A stretch of 64,000 bases of DNA from Chionis minor (taxonomy: Eukaryota > Chordata > Aves > Charadriiformes > Chionididae), in assembly GCA_013398295.1 (NCBI GenBank), contig VZSF01001212.1:248001-312000 (forward strand), written 5' to 3'. A program made the translations under genes and the position numbers. The notes under the pieces are model-generated. The model saw nothing but the letters and a program-made list of their open reading frames with translations, did not search any database and had not been told where the DNA came from. Positions 1-11,269 of this stretch are shown here, in pieces. Positions within the stretch are counted from its first letter, which is position 1, and every line of letters starts with the position of its first letter.

Positions 1-1039
1 CACCAACACTGACAGAAGTGCAATTATGTATGTTCACTGTGCAGCTTCTTCTGAAGTATTAGTGCAGTAATGTGGATAAGATTCTTCGTCAGGGGGATGT
101 AAGGTAGTCTGCAGTTCAGGAAACTAAAAACTGGTCTTGCATTAGGCTGTAACCTTTCAAGTTGTGAACACCCAGCTTCAGTAAATTGCTCAACAAACTC
201 AAATCCTCGCTGAGTCTGTGATGTTCCATCACTTTCTCAAGTATCCCATGTGCCTGGCACCCAAAACTATGTAGCCCACCTGAAACCCTCACCACTGCTT
301 CATCCAGCCTCCCCTGCTGGCATTACAAGAATTGAATTCCCATGCAAGTTTGACAATATTTTTTTACTTTCTCTAAGAAGAGCCCTGCCCTAAGAGAGAT
401 GCAGCTTCACCTTAACGACCACCCTTACTTCCAAGAAACCAGTTTCTTGCCACCGCAACAATCTTTAGTCAACATAAGAGCTCCAGGAGCACTCTCCACT
501 AACTGCAGAGGCCAGGTCCCTGAATACATAACTTCCTTTCATACCTGCTAGAGGGATGAAATGGGGTGCATTTGCTCAGGGCTTAAGCATAGCTCTGAGG
601 CTAATGTGGGAATCAGGACAGGGAACTGCAGGTCTCACATATGCTCATCGACTTGAGATAGGTTGTTGAAGTAAGGTTCCTAGACTGAATATGAAGATGG
701 AAAAACTCTTTGTTCTCACCCTCATAAAAGAGAGCAAAACCCAAACAGGTGATTTACCATCATATATACCCCAAAGGACCTATCAAGGTGATGAAATTAG
801 TATGTCAATCAAAAACATCTGCTGCTTTTTCTAGGTGACAGAAGTCTAAATATTTCTTTTGTCCCATACCCATGACTCACTCAGTTTATACAACCCAGAA
901 ATGAAACATTTTGCTGTACTGAAACCTTCACTCCCATTGCAAACCTGAAGGGAGAAACGTCCTGTGCTTCCCTCAGAGGGCATTCATACACTCAAGAGCC
1001 ACTGCTGCCGGTTTAACTCCCAAAAGCAAGTATTCACAC
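1..1039. other. Non-coding, no recognised content
   Basis: Mixed-composition sequence without a recognised gene or repeat. It is upstream of ALDOB and could be intergenic or part of ALDOB intron 1. Confidence 0.5.
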
Positions 1040-1900
1040 AGAATTACAGGGTAATTCAGGCTGAAAGGGACATTAGGAGGTCTGTAGTCCAACGTCCTGC
1101 TCAAAGCAAGGTCAGACCAGGCTGCTCGTGGCTTTATTCAGGTGGGTCTTGACAACTTTCAAGGATGGAGACACCACAGCCTCTCCGTCAACCTGCTCCC
1201 AATAGTGAAAAATTCTTCATATCCGGTCTGAATCCCTCTAGTTTCAGCTTATGCCTGTTGTCTCTCTTTCCCGTCATATGCTGCTGTGAAGAGACTGGCT
1301 CTGCCTCTTCAATCGCCACTCTGTAGGTATTGGGGGTTACCGAGAGGTGTCCCCAAAGCTGTTTCTGCTCAAGGCTGAACTAGACCCAGCTCTGCAGTCT
1401 CATCCTTGCAGAGCAAGTGCTTCAGCCCCTGACCTTGGTGGGATCTGCTGAACTCACTCCAGTTTGTCAGTATCTTTCCTGTACTGCTCAGGGACAACAC
1501 TAGATGCAGTACTCAGATGTGATGTAAAGAGTGCTGAGCAGAGAAGGATAATCCATGTCCTCACCTGGCTTTCTGGGTCAGACCCCTGTTCACACAGGAT
1601 GCTGCTGGCCCTTGTTGCTGGCTCCTGTTCAGCTCTCTGCCTGACAGGGCCCTGGTCCTTCTCCAAAGAGCTGTTCCCCTGTCCCAATAGCCCTGGTGGG
1701 ATCACTGCCAGGGCTCTGCCTCCCAGGCCACAGCGGGGCATTTGTCCTGGCTGAACTTCACGGTGCTCCTGTTGGTCTCTTACCGCCCCTCGTCCAGGCT
1801 CTTCTGGATGGCTGCCCAGCAATCAAGCATATCAATAGTCCTGCCAGGTTGGTGTCTAGATAAGAATGTGCTCCGTCAGCAGGATGGGGCCAGGCCTGCC
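1040..1900 (-). mobile_element. Old CR1 LINE fragment, 3' part, antisense
   Basis: The plus strand reads as the complement of a CR1 3' end: a degraded octamer-repeat end near 1040-1060 (GGTAATTCAGGCTGAAAGGG resembles the complement of the CR1 tail), followed by 3' UTR and the end of ORF2. Text such as GTCCAGGCTCTTCTGGATGG near 1793-1812 is typical antisense CR1. It is strongly diverged, so this is an ancient copy. The right boundary is uncertain by about 100 bases. Confidence 0.8.
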
Positions 1901-2544
1901 CAGCCGTTCATACCGATCAGTTTGCCCAATGTCCATGTAACCGGACTTACTTAGAGCTTTTTAATGGAGCTCCATAGAGAAGTGAGGCAAATAAATAGAT
2001 TTATCCACTGTAATGAGAAAATAAGGTGCGTAACTCATTATGTGTCTGTCTCTCCTATGCATACGAGTGTAAATGAGGAATAGATCCAGTCAGGTCACAA
2101 TTGTGCCTACATGTGATGGGCTGAAGTTTTCAATACTTTTAATTCTCCCTATCAACTGGACTTATCTATTTATACATGCAACTTTTGCTTCTTCCAACCC
2201 TGCTCTTTGGAGGCAGGATCTCTGTCACAGATGATGTTGAAGGGCTGTGTTTACTAGTAACTGAACAGGAAAAGCTACATGCATGGGATACAAACTGTAT
2301 TTTGAGAGTTTGGTCCTGCAGTTTTGGAATCTATTTTATAAAAGAAGGCAATGAAGAGACCCAAAAGAAAAACTTACAAATTCTAATCCAATCTTTTCCT
2401 GCCTGCAAACCAGGACTCCAGTGAGATTTTCTGTAAGATTATAAGACGCCAGCCACTTGAGGTGGTAAAAGAAAAGTCACCAATTAATGTTTCTAAGATG
2501 ACCTGAAGTGGCATGTAACAGTTTGTTCCTTCTATTTTTAAAGC
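1901..2544. other. Non-coding stretch between CR1 copies
   Basis: No gene or repeat recognised. A TATAAAAG string occurs at 2335-2342 without other promoter features. Confidence 0.4.
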
Positions 2545-2668
2545 CCTTTTATGGGGCTTTGAGCAACCTGCTCTAGTGACAGGTGTCCCTGCCCATGGCA
2601 GGGGGGTTGGAACTTGATGATCTTTAAGGTCCCTTCCAACTCTAACCATTCTATGATTCTATGATTCT
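2545..2668 (+). mobile_element. CR1 LINE 3' tail, sense
   Basis: A short 5'-truncated CR1. It has the typical TTTAAGGTCCCTTCCAACTC near 2622-2641 and two copies of the terminal octamer ATTCTATG at 2648-2655 and 2656-2663. Confidence 0.9.
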
Positions 2669-5600
2669 GCTGTTGGTCTTGCCTCTGCCCTTTGGTTCTC
2701 GCTATTAACAGGATGCAGTGCTTGTGCTGATACCCATGAAGACATTTCCCCTTCAGTCCTCTATTATGGTAGCTGAGAAAAACCTGAGACTTCAGCAGTA
2801 CAATATTTACTTTTACAACTGTGCTGTCCCCTTTTCCCCCACCCCCACCTCCTGCTGGTCACAGGTTGCAGGCTGAACAAAGAACTTGCTTAAGGAGCTG
2901 CTGAAGCCTGACAAACACTCAAGGTAGACATAAAGTGTGTGTGGGGGGGTGTGTGTGCATTCTGTGTAGTTTTATTTTGTTTTTTCTTCCACTTTTTAAA
3001 AATGTTACATAAGCAGTCACCACAAAGAGAAAACGTAATCATACAATGTCAAATCAATGCGCAATGACTTGAGCTTGAAACACTGTGATACTAGCCCACA
3101 GCTAAAATGGGTAAATAAAAATAAAAATTCTTGAAAAACTTTTGCAGTGGGACAACTTTTAGATATTGTTACTGAGAACACAGTTCCTTCGAGCTTTCTC
3201 CTGCCTAGAAAAGTTGTCAAATTAAACAAATAAACCAGAATAATAAGGCAAAGGCTTTGTTCTTGGAAGAATTAAATGAGCTGTGCAGCTTTGGCAGCCT
3301 GGGCACAACCGTTTTTCCTCAGGACCTGTAAGGCGACATATCCAGCTCTTTAAGGGTGCACATTAAAGTTCATGTGGATATGCTGGGAGCTTATTCTTTA
3401 CAAGGCCGCTGTATGAAGTGTTCCTAAAGTGTAAGACTTATCCACTCCCCTTTAAATGCTCAGACCAGTACCTCACAGCAGAAACACGCTTTATGAATCC
3501 AGCAGGGAAAATCCTCAGAGATTATGCTCCTCATGGAAGAATCACAGAAAAATAAAGTTCTAAATTAAGGATCCTTGAACACTCTAGATCTTAGAGCTAT
3601 CATTAGCTTTACAACTGCACTCATTTCTTCATCATTTCAGTTAGAAACACTGTGCATTTTATTCATCCTTGCAGCTCAGCAGGGTAGCTGGGAACCACTC
3701 ACCAGGGCCTTAGAGATCATTTTGGGGAGTCTTGTGGCAAATCTCCACTTGTTCCTTCACACTCAGTAAGATCACTGCGTGGAAACTGGAACCGATCTGA
3801 TGCCTTCCAATTCATCATTGTGGAACTACACTATATTGTTTCAGTCTCTCAGAGTACTCACTTGGACCAGCATTGCCCACTGAAAACTTATATTTCTGTA
3901 TTTTGGCAATTTGCTTTGCAGGCTGGTTTTGAGTGATAACTGTCTCTTTGTTATCTTTATGCAAACACTGGAAACAAGCAACATACAACATTGCTGGAGA
4001 GAAAGAATACCCATAATAACATAACCAAAGTGACTGATGATCCTGTAATTCAGCTGGCTGGATTAAAGATTACCTGGATACACCTACTCATACCTCCAAA
4101 CTGCAACTCTGAAATCCCATTACTGATTTAGTAATTCATTAGCTTTGACCTTGGACAAGATCATATTCTTGCCAGATCACAGTTTTCCAGTCTTTTCCAC
4201 AGAGACTGTCAACTACTGGAGTGATTCCTCATCATTTTGCAAAGCCATTTATTTAACAGTGCTATGGTTTTAACTGAAGTGCTTACAACACAAACTATGA
4301 CAGTAATCATAATAACAAGCCAGTTTCCTATTTCTAAGAGACATATCAGAATTTAATTTCAATTCTGAATTTAATTAGCTATGCAGCATAGACCATAGCT
4401 CTTCCAGATTTTTTAGGTGGGCCGAACAGGGTAAGAGCTAGGAGTGATGGAGTTGTGGTCACCACAGCAGAAGGATGCTTCCCAGAGCTCTGGCCACAGC
4501 CTGGCATACAGAGAGAGGAGTTTAGCAAAGCCTGCTTTTCCAAGACCACAAGAAGGCATTTCAGCTCTTGGAAAAGGAGGGAACCCTCTCTCATTTGACA
4601 ACAGTCTTCATCATGCATTCCTTCAAATTCCCTATAAACCTAGAATGACTCACCATTGATAAGTTGCATAGGATGAATTCTAGTCTCAACTCACAAAAAT
4701 GTAAAGCAGACATCTGGACATTGCATCTGACTGCTCTGTACTGGCAGACAATGCCATTTGAATCTCACACAATAACATTACCAATATCAAAGTACCTTCA
4801 ACTATAAATCAGACTCGGATTTATAGCTGTCACAGTATTGTGATAATATTGTTGCCAGAAAATTTTGCATGGTGCACAGAACTGCGCTGATGTTGGCACC
4901 TACCCTATCATGAGTAGCAGCCAGACTCCTGATCCTTTCTCCTCATTATGGCCTTCAGAAGGGAGGGCAAGACAAGGATTCCCTGGCAACATAGCATCTG
5001 TGCAGGAAAAGAGGATGGAGGACTGGGCTGTTTACATGCTACAGGGGGAGACATATTTGCTGGCCATCTCTGGCACACGGTGAAATGGGAAATGGCATCT
5101 TCTCATTCCTCTCTATGGCACAGTTTGGGAATAGAAAATGCAGACCTTGCTCAGCGGCCTGCCCCTCTGGAGGAAAACTTGTTATTGGAGATCTTTTGTG
5201 TTGGTTTTAACAATTCATCTTGTGGATTTACCACCCACTGATAAACTGGGTGTTGCTTTAGCTATGGCATATGATAAACAGAGGGAAGAAAGTCGTTATA
5301 GCTCAGGCTTATACACATAGGGAAGTAACTTGGACTATTCAGATGATCTGAGAAACTGCAATTTAATGCCGTATAATCAAAACTTTAATAAGATCAAGCA
5401 TTTTGTCGTAACAAGTCAGAACCTGAATTTCAGGTGCTAGGTATCTGCAGCTGGTAAGCCTCCGCCACAGCTGAAGAGATAGGAATGGGTGGTGAATCCT
5501 CTCAAACCCCCAGGTGTTACACAGAATAAGCAATGCACTGCAGTTCTGAACACAGCCATGGGGAGGAGGGAATTACAAAGCAAGGCGGGAGGGTGGGGAT

Positions 5601-6087
5601 GGGAAGTCCACTAGACAAAGTAGCAAATACTGCCAACACAGGCATGGAAGAGTGGCACTGTTATGAAATACATAAAGGTAAGCAATGTGATAATTTGCAT
5701 TCTTCTGATTGGGACCAAAAAGTTGTAAGCATTTTGTAAAGAAGTTTGCAGAGTCTGCAATTAGCACACTTTTTAGCTTGGTGCATGCTTTTATGATAGA
5801 CTGACCTTCCTTCAGTCTCTGAGAAAATCCATGTAAAATTCAGAGTCTTTCCCACTTTAGCTATGGAAGGATGTGTTAGGAGGTGGCTCCTGCACTTCCA
5901 TCTTCTGGTTTTGCCAGACACACCAATCCAAGAAGAACTGGAATGGATTTCTGGGCATGTGACTATGATAACATGGACCAGACAAGCACTACGACCCTCC
6001 AATAGAGAGGTGTACACCCAAGTGGTGTCTCTGGTTCGCAGTTTGTGTATAGGGTCCCTCAGCTTCTAACAGCATTCTCTTCCACAG
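2669..6087. other. ALDOB 5' flank or first intron, non-coding
   Basis: No exon, gene or transposon recognised. A GT/G-rich simple repeat lies at about 2932-2960. The non-coding first exon and promoter of ALDOB should lie here or further upstream, but no TATA box paired with an HNF1-like site was convincing. Confidence 0.4.
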
Positions 6088-6097
6088 GTAAGCCAAC

Positions 6098-6209
6098 ATG
6101 ACCCACCAATTCCCAGCGCTGTCTCCAGAGCAGAAGAAAGCTCTTTCAGACATCGCTCAGCGGATTGTGGCTTCAGGGAAGGGGATCTTAGCTGCAGATG
6201 AATCAGTGG
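6098..6209 (+). CDS. ALDOB: ALDOB coding exon 1 (gene exon 2), residues 1-37
   Basis: The exon begins at 6088, after the acceptor AG at 6086-6087, with a 10-base leader before the ATG. It ends after the first base of the Gly38 codon, with donor GT at 6210-6211. It encodes the N-terminal helix and Asp34 in the ILAADES motif. Confidence 0.96.
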
Positions 6210-9200
6210 GTGAGTTCTGCATCAATTAGCAGTACCCTAGAGTTTTTCTCTTAATTTTGCTTCATCTTTGAAATCAGTGGAGTAAATTTAAAACATTTAA
6301 AAAATCTTGACTGGGCAGAAACAACTCAGCAAGGCAGGGCTGCGACTATAGCAACAAAACTATGGGTTGAGAAGGGAAGCTCTGAACTGAAGCCCCTAAT
6401 TACTACATACTGGGACCAGGAGTCCAGCCAAGCCTAACCCCTCTCTCTCTGACCTTCATCCACCTCACAAGGTACCATGGGGAACAGGCTGCAGAGGATC
6501 AATGTGGAAAACACAGAGGAGAATCGCCGGGCCTTTCGAGAGATCCTCTTCTCTTCAGATGCTTCCATCAACCAGAGCATTGGGGGAGTGATCCTCTTCC
6601 ATGAGACTCTTTATCAGAAAGACAGCAATGGAAAACCGTTTCCAGCTCTCATCAAAGAAAAAGGCATTGTGGTAGGAATAAAGGTGAGTATTGGTACGTA
6701 TCTGGCTGGCAGCATATTCCAAACCCTGTTTCCAGTGAAAATTATACACAGAGCCGCACTCCCTCCTGCCAAATACTTTATTTTCTTTTTTGTGCTTGAT
6801 TTTAAAATCACTAGGAGATCTCTGCCGCCATTCTCTGCACTGTTTTCGTACAACTAACCAGGGGCACATTGCATTTGATGCAGGAACTTTTCATCCACCA
6901 ACACCCATCTACTCACTGTTCACTGCAACTAAATCCCTCCATGCAGTAACCTAATTCCAGTCCTTTCTGCATCTGACAGAGCTCTCCAGCCGTTCCCTAC
7001 AGCTATCTGCACGCTGACCCTTCCTCTTAACCCAGTTCACTCCTTTTCTTCCCCTCTGCTCCAACATTTCCCTGGTACGCATCCTTTGTGTGTTCAGCTC
7101 CATACTTCACTCACAGTCAGCCCGCAAAGACAGACTAGCCATAAGTAAGAATATAAGGATGAGACTGATCTTCATCTCTGTGTAATCCTTGTTCTCCTGG
7201 TCTCCACAGCTGGATAAAGGCACAGCACCCCTAGCAGGAACAAATGGAGAAACCACCATCCAAGGTAAGGAGAAATCTAAGGAGCCTAAGCCATGACTGG
7301 TGCAGCAAAAGCCATGAGGTGACTCAGCTGAGTCCCAGCCTTGGCTGGTGTCATGGTACTTTTCAGAGCTATGTTCTGAATAACTTCTTGCAGTGAAGCA
7401 CCATTCTTTCATCTGCAGGTCTGGATGGACTAGCTGAGCGCTGTGCCCAGTACAAGAAAGACGGTGCTGACTTTGGCAAGTGGCGTGCAGTGCTGAAGAT
7501 TACCAGCACAACACCCTCTCAACTTGCCATCCAAGAGAATGCCAACACTTTGGCACGCTATGCCAGCATCTGCCAGCAGGTATCTACCCTTCAGCAACTT
7601 CTCCTGAGATGCTGTTGCCCCTTCTCACTGTTCCCTGTTTCCCTGTGATAACGTGCTATGTAACTTGAAAGGCAGATCTCTGCAAGGGTCCTGGGAAAGA
7701 TGAAGAAGGGCAGTGCAGCAAGAAAGAAGCAGGGTAGGCAAGGTCAGTTTTTCTTCCAAACTCCCAACACCTTCCCTGTTTTTCTTCTCTTAGCATGGCT
7801 TGGTGCCCATTGTGGAGCCAGAAATCTTGCCTGATGGCGACCATGATCTGCAGCGCTGCCAGTATGTTACAGAAAAGGTAAGACATACCTGCCCTTCTCC
7901 TCCCTTTCAAAAATAGGTAGCTAATCTTACGCAGAGTTTGTGTTCACAGATCTCAAAAAGCTTTGACCAAAAAGTTACCTCATAACTGCATCACAAAAAT
8001 TAGTTGCTCACGGTCAAATAATTAGTTAATAGCAAATGTGAGAGCAGAATCCATGCTTTTGAATTTCCATTCAAGCTGCCAATATAAGCATTCTCAGTCT
8101 CAGAAAGATGGATTGGGAGCAAAAACACTTATTCCTCTTTCAGTACCTCAGTTTGCAGAGACAAGTCCAGTAAATAGGAAGAGTGGTACCCTGGTCATCT
8201 CAAAAGCAGTGGTGTTTCCAGGGCTGCAATCCCTGTGACAAATTTCATGAGAAAGCAAAGTTCAATTTGATTGTCTCACACTCCCAAGGAATAAGCTGTC
8301 TTTCCACAGCAGGTTGAGGTGAAGATTTGAGCAGAGGTCTGTATTCAATCCTCCTATTTTCAGGTCCTGGCTGCTGTCTACAAGGCTTTGAATGATCATC
8401 ATGTGTACCTGGAAGGGACACTGCTGAAACCCAATATGGTGACGGCTGGGCATTCCTGCACCAAGAAGTACACCCCTCAGGATGTAGCCGTAGCAACTGT
8501 CACTACTCTTCTCCGCACCGTTCCTGCTGCTGTTCCTGGTGATTCCTAATTCATTCCTCTGTATCCATTCACACTGTCACTCTTGCTGGCCTTGCTGCTA
8601 CATCAGATATGCTCGTTCCTCTGGCACATAAAGGTCAGGGATTGCGGTGGCTGGAGCACTGTTTCTAAGCGTCAAAACCTCTTTCTTGCAGGAATCTGCT
8701 TCCTGTCTGGAGGTCAGAGTGAAGAGGAGGCTTCTGTCAACCTGAACGCCATGAATCAGTCCCCTCTACCTAAGCCTTGGAAACTGACCTTTTCATATGG
8801 GAGAGCCCTGCAAGCTTCTGCCCTGGCAGCATGGGTGGGCAAAAGCGAGAACAAGAAGGCTGCACAGGACGCCTTCCGCAAGCGGGCACAGGTACAAGGC
8901 TTCCCTGCAGCGCAGAGAGGAGCTGCTCACCATGAAGGGACACATGGTGAAGGGAGACAAGGCTCCTCTTTTTCCCATCCCTCCTGTTGCTTCATGTTCA
9001 CCAGGGATGTTATTCTATTATTTTTGCCTTGCTTGGTTACTTTTGCTGCCTTTCTACATCTGTCTTTCTTACTCCAAGCCAACTGGTTTCCCTTCCTTTT
9101 TGTTTCTTTTTCAGATTAACAGTTTGGCTTGCAGAGGACAGTATGCCGTGTCTGGGAAGACTGACACAGCTGCCACGCAGTCACTTTTCACTGCCAGCTA

Positions 9201-9210
9201 CACCTACTGA
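6098..9210 (+). CDS. ALDOB: Fructose-bisphosphate aldolase B, complete coding region in 8 exons
   Basis: Class I aldolase of liver, kidney and intestine. It cleaves fructose-1,6-bisphosphate and fructose-1-phosphate in glycolysis, gluconeogenesis and dietary fructose use, as a cytosolic tetramer. Coding exons are 6098-6209, 6472-6683, 7210-7264, 7419-7579, 7794-7877, 8364-8538, 8692-8891 and 9115-9210. All junctions are GT-AG, the reading phase is kept throughout, and the sum is 364 codons plus stop, the normal family length. Visible active-site residues (counting Met) are Asp34, Lys108, Lys147, Arg149, Glu188, Schiff-base Lys230 in the LLKPNMV motif, Arg304 and the C-terminal Tyr364. Ala150, the residue changed in the common human fructose-intolerance allele, is intact. 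The isozyme-variable stretches and C-terminus match aldolase B better than A or C. The start is the only ATG giving the family N-terminus (MTHQFPAL). The 5' non-coding exon was not identified. No break was seen, so the gene should be functional. Confidence 0.98.
6472..6683 (+). CDS. ALDOB: ALDOB coding exon 2, residues 38-108
   Basis: Acceptor AG is at 6470-6471 and donor GTGAGT starts at 6684. The exon carries the GTMGNRLQ segment and ends with the catalytic-pocket Lys108 (VVGIK). The open frame runs on into the intron until 6857, which is why a longer in-frame ORF exists here. Confidence 0.96.
7210..7264 (+). CDS. ALDOB: ALDOB coding exon 3, residues 109-126
   Basis: A 55-bp exon between acceptor AG at 7208-7209 and donor GTAAGG from 7265. 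It encodes [18 protein letters not shown], the mobile loop that follows Lys108. Confidence 0.95.
7419..7579 (+). CDS. ALDOB: ALDOB coding exon 4, residues 127-180
   Basis: Acceptor AG is at 7417-7418 and donor GTATCT starts at 7580. The exon contains Lys147 and Arg149 in the KWRAVLK motif and the [15 protein letters not shown] helix. Confidence 0.96.
7794..7877 (+). CDS. ALDOB: ALDOB coding exon 5, residues 181-208
   Basis: An 84-bp phase-0 exon after acceptor TTAG at 7790-7793, with donor GTAAGA from 7878. It encodes the LVPIVEPEI strand with catalytic Glu188. Confidence 0.96.
8364..8538 (+). CDS. ALDOB: ALDOB coding exon 6, residues 209-266
   Basis: Acceptor AG is at 8362-8363 and donor GTGATT starts at 8539. 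The exon holds the aldolase class I signature around Schiff-base Lys230 ([12 protein letters not shown]). Confidence 0.96.
8692..8891 (+). CDS. ALDOB: ALDOB coding exon 7, residues 267-333
   Basis: A 200-bp exon between acceptor AG at 8690-8691 and donor GTACAA from 8892. It carries the [11 protein letters not shown] loop and Arg304 in [11 protein letters not shown], the phosphate-binding region. Confidence 0.96.
9115..9210 (+). CDS. ALDOB: ALDOB coding exon 8 (last), residues 334-364
   Basis: Acceptor AG is at 9113-9114 and the stop TGA at 9208-9210. The flexible C-terminal tail ends [10 protein letters not shown]; the terminal Tyr closes over the active site in class I aldolases. Confidence 0.97.
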   Translation: MNSLACRGQYAVSGKTDTAATQSLFTASYTY

Positions 9211-9601
9211 GAGTGCAGGAACCTTTGTTCGTCCTGTCCCTCTTTACAAGGTGGAAGATGTTCAGAAATGAAAGAAGAAAACCAAAGAAATCTAATTTCC
9301 CTTACCCTAAACAAAACTGGGGATAAAATGTATTACCTTTCTCTCCACCCTTCACTCCCACAATTTTCCAAGGGGATATTCTTGTTTCATCTGCCCATTC
9401 CAAGGAAGGGGGAATTCTTGCCATACAACAAACAACAGCTGCCAATGAAGCATGAATCTCCTCTCCCTCTGGTTTAAACTTAGCCCCTAGAATAGTAGGC
9501 AGATTAAGTAGTTCCCTAGAAATTCAAATACATACCCTTGCCCACTACCACATTTTGCAGCCAAAATCCTGAATGACAAAACCTGTGTCTTCAATCATAG
9601 G

Positions 9602-9607
9602 AATAAA
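9602..9607 (+). terminator. ALDOB: ALDOB polyadenylation signal AATAAA
   Basis: A canonical AATAAA lies 392 bases after the ALDOB stop codon. It is the first such hexamer on this strand after the gene and gives a 3' UTR of about 0.4 kb. Confidence 0.75.
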
Positions 9608-9610
9608 AGT

Positions 9611-11269
9611 AATTGAAAACTATCTCTATCTCACAATTCGTTATTCTGTATAAACTTTACAGTGTCTTTCACACATCTGTTTCCAGTAGCCTATGCAAAG
9701 ATTAAGTCACAAAGTGTTCCTGCTGGTGAGCTTGGGAAACCCTGAGGAGATCAAAGGGAAATAATCCAATAGTGATACAGCTGGAGATGTTAATCCTGCT
9801 GACTGACGTCTGACAGACATTGAGAAAACTTGAGAGATGTATATGGCAAGCAGGGCACTGGACTTGGGCCACAGATAAATAACACTACCTTCAGAAGCTT
9901 CTCATGTCTCTGAAGAATCACGGTTGTTGTCATGAGGCTGCTCTACACTGGGTTAGGGTTGCACAGGCTGTCCAAAAACTATTTTTCCAAATCGCTTTTA
10001 TGGTGACATTTTTCACAACAATTAACACAAAACATGCAGGGAAGCATCTTGGCCCACCCTGTTGGCATAGCTTGAATAATTAGGCTGATGTTGTGGTACC
10101 ACAGTTGACGTTTGGTATCTTGCTAGGTATCTGTTGAGATGTCAGCTTTGTTAGCTAAAGCACAAGTGGACATCTGTCATGAAAAAAAGGCACAAATGGC
10201 TGAAATAGGAGACCTAAGCACAAGAGTATTTGCCCAGCAACACGCTACACCAATCAACTAGGGACACCTTGCAGCAGCCTGCCAACCAGCAAAGACCAAG
10301 CAGCCCAGAAGACACCCCACCTCTCCCTTCAGGGCTACCTGGGACCAAGCCTGCGCAGCCAGAGCCACCTCGCTCTGCAGGCTGCTCCTCCCAGCCACAG
10401 GCACCCCCTGCTCCTGCCAGCAAGGAAAGGGAAAATAGGGAAAATCACTGTCCTGTAACCTCCACGTGTTCTTTGCATTAGTAACCACTCTTTCACAGAG
10501 GCAATAAAGAGCCAAACCCGTTCACAGGGATCCAGTCATTGCGTAATTAATGTATGCATTTCGTCTGTCCTGACCATGAAGGAAGAGCAAGCGACTTGCC
10601 AAAAAACACTCCAGAGGCTGATACTGGAGCCAGGAACACAACCTCTTTTCTGGTTCAGTTGTGGTCCCATAGGTCTCCCCACACCTGAGTTCAAATAAAC
10701 CTTTTCCTCCCAATGAAAAGCATCCTACTGATCTACCGATGTAAGCAGACCGCTTCTCTTAAAATTGCGAGTGGAAAAAACGATCCCCCAAACCAGCAAA
10801 AGAAACCCTTTCACACTGTGTAATACTAAAGCTGTGGCTTCGCTAAATAATTCCTGCTCCGTTGCTGGAGCACACACTCTGCCTGATGCAGCTGCTGGCC
10901 CTGCCCTGGCTCCTTATTTTTATCTTTGACAGAGGCGTTTGTGACCAGCGCAAGCGGACATCTGCTGAATGTACGACCATGAATCAAAGCAAGGCCGAAC
11001 ACTGCTGATGAAGCGTTATTTCTCACTTTAAAAAACGAACATCAGAAAATAGGAAAAGTGATATTCTCATGTAGTTGTGCGCCCAGACGAGAAACATGGC
11101 CTAGAGAACACACACACGCCCTGTGAAAACGGTCAGCCAGTGACCGGCGGCACCAGCGGCTGTCACACCCCTAGGAGGGGACGAAAAACTCCACAGAGCT
11201 TCTGGCAGGTAAAAATGCGCAGCGGTCGCAGACTTCACAGCGGGTGACGACACGTCCCTACCTGAGGTT
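9611..11269. other. ALDOB-MRPL50 intergenic spacer
   Basis: Unique sequence without a recognised gene or CR1. Open frames near 10214-10515 are short, overlap on both strands and resemble no known protein. Confidence 0.5.

Noticed and set aside
1454..1822. Open frames on both strands within the old CR1
   Set aside because: They are explained by the diverged CR1 sequence and carry no host-gene signal.
8583..9119. 178-codon plus-strand open frame over ALDOB exon 7
   Set aside because: It is the real exon 8692-8891 with accidental open intron on both sides; clear acceptor and donor sites and the aldolase family sequence end at those limits.
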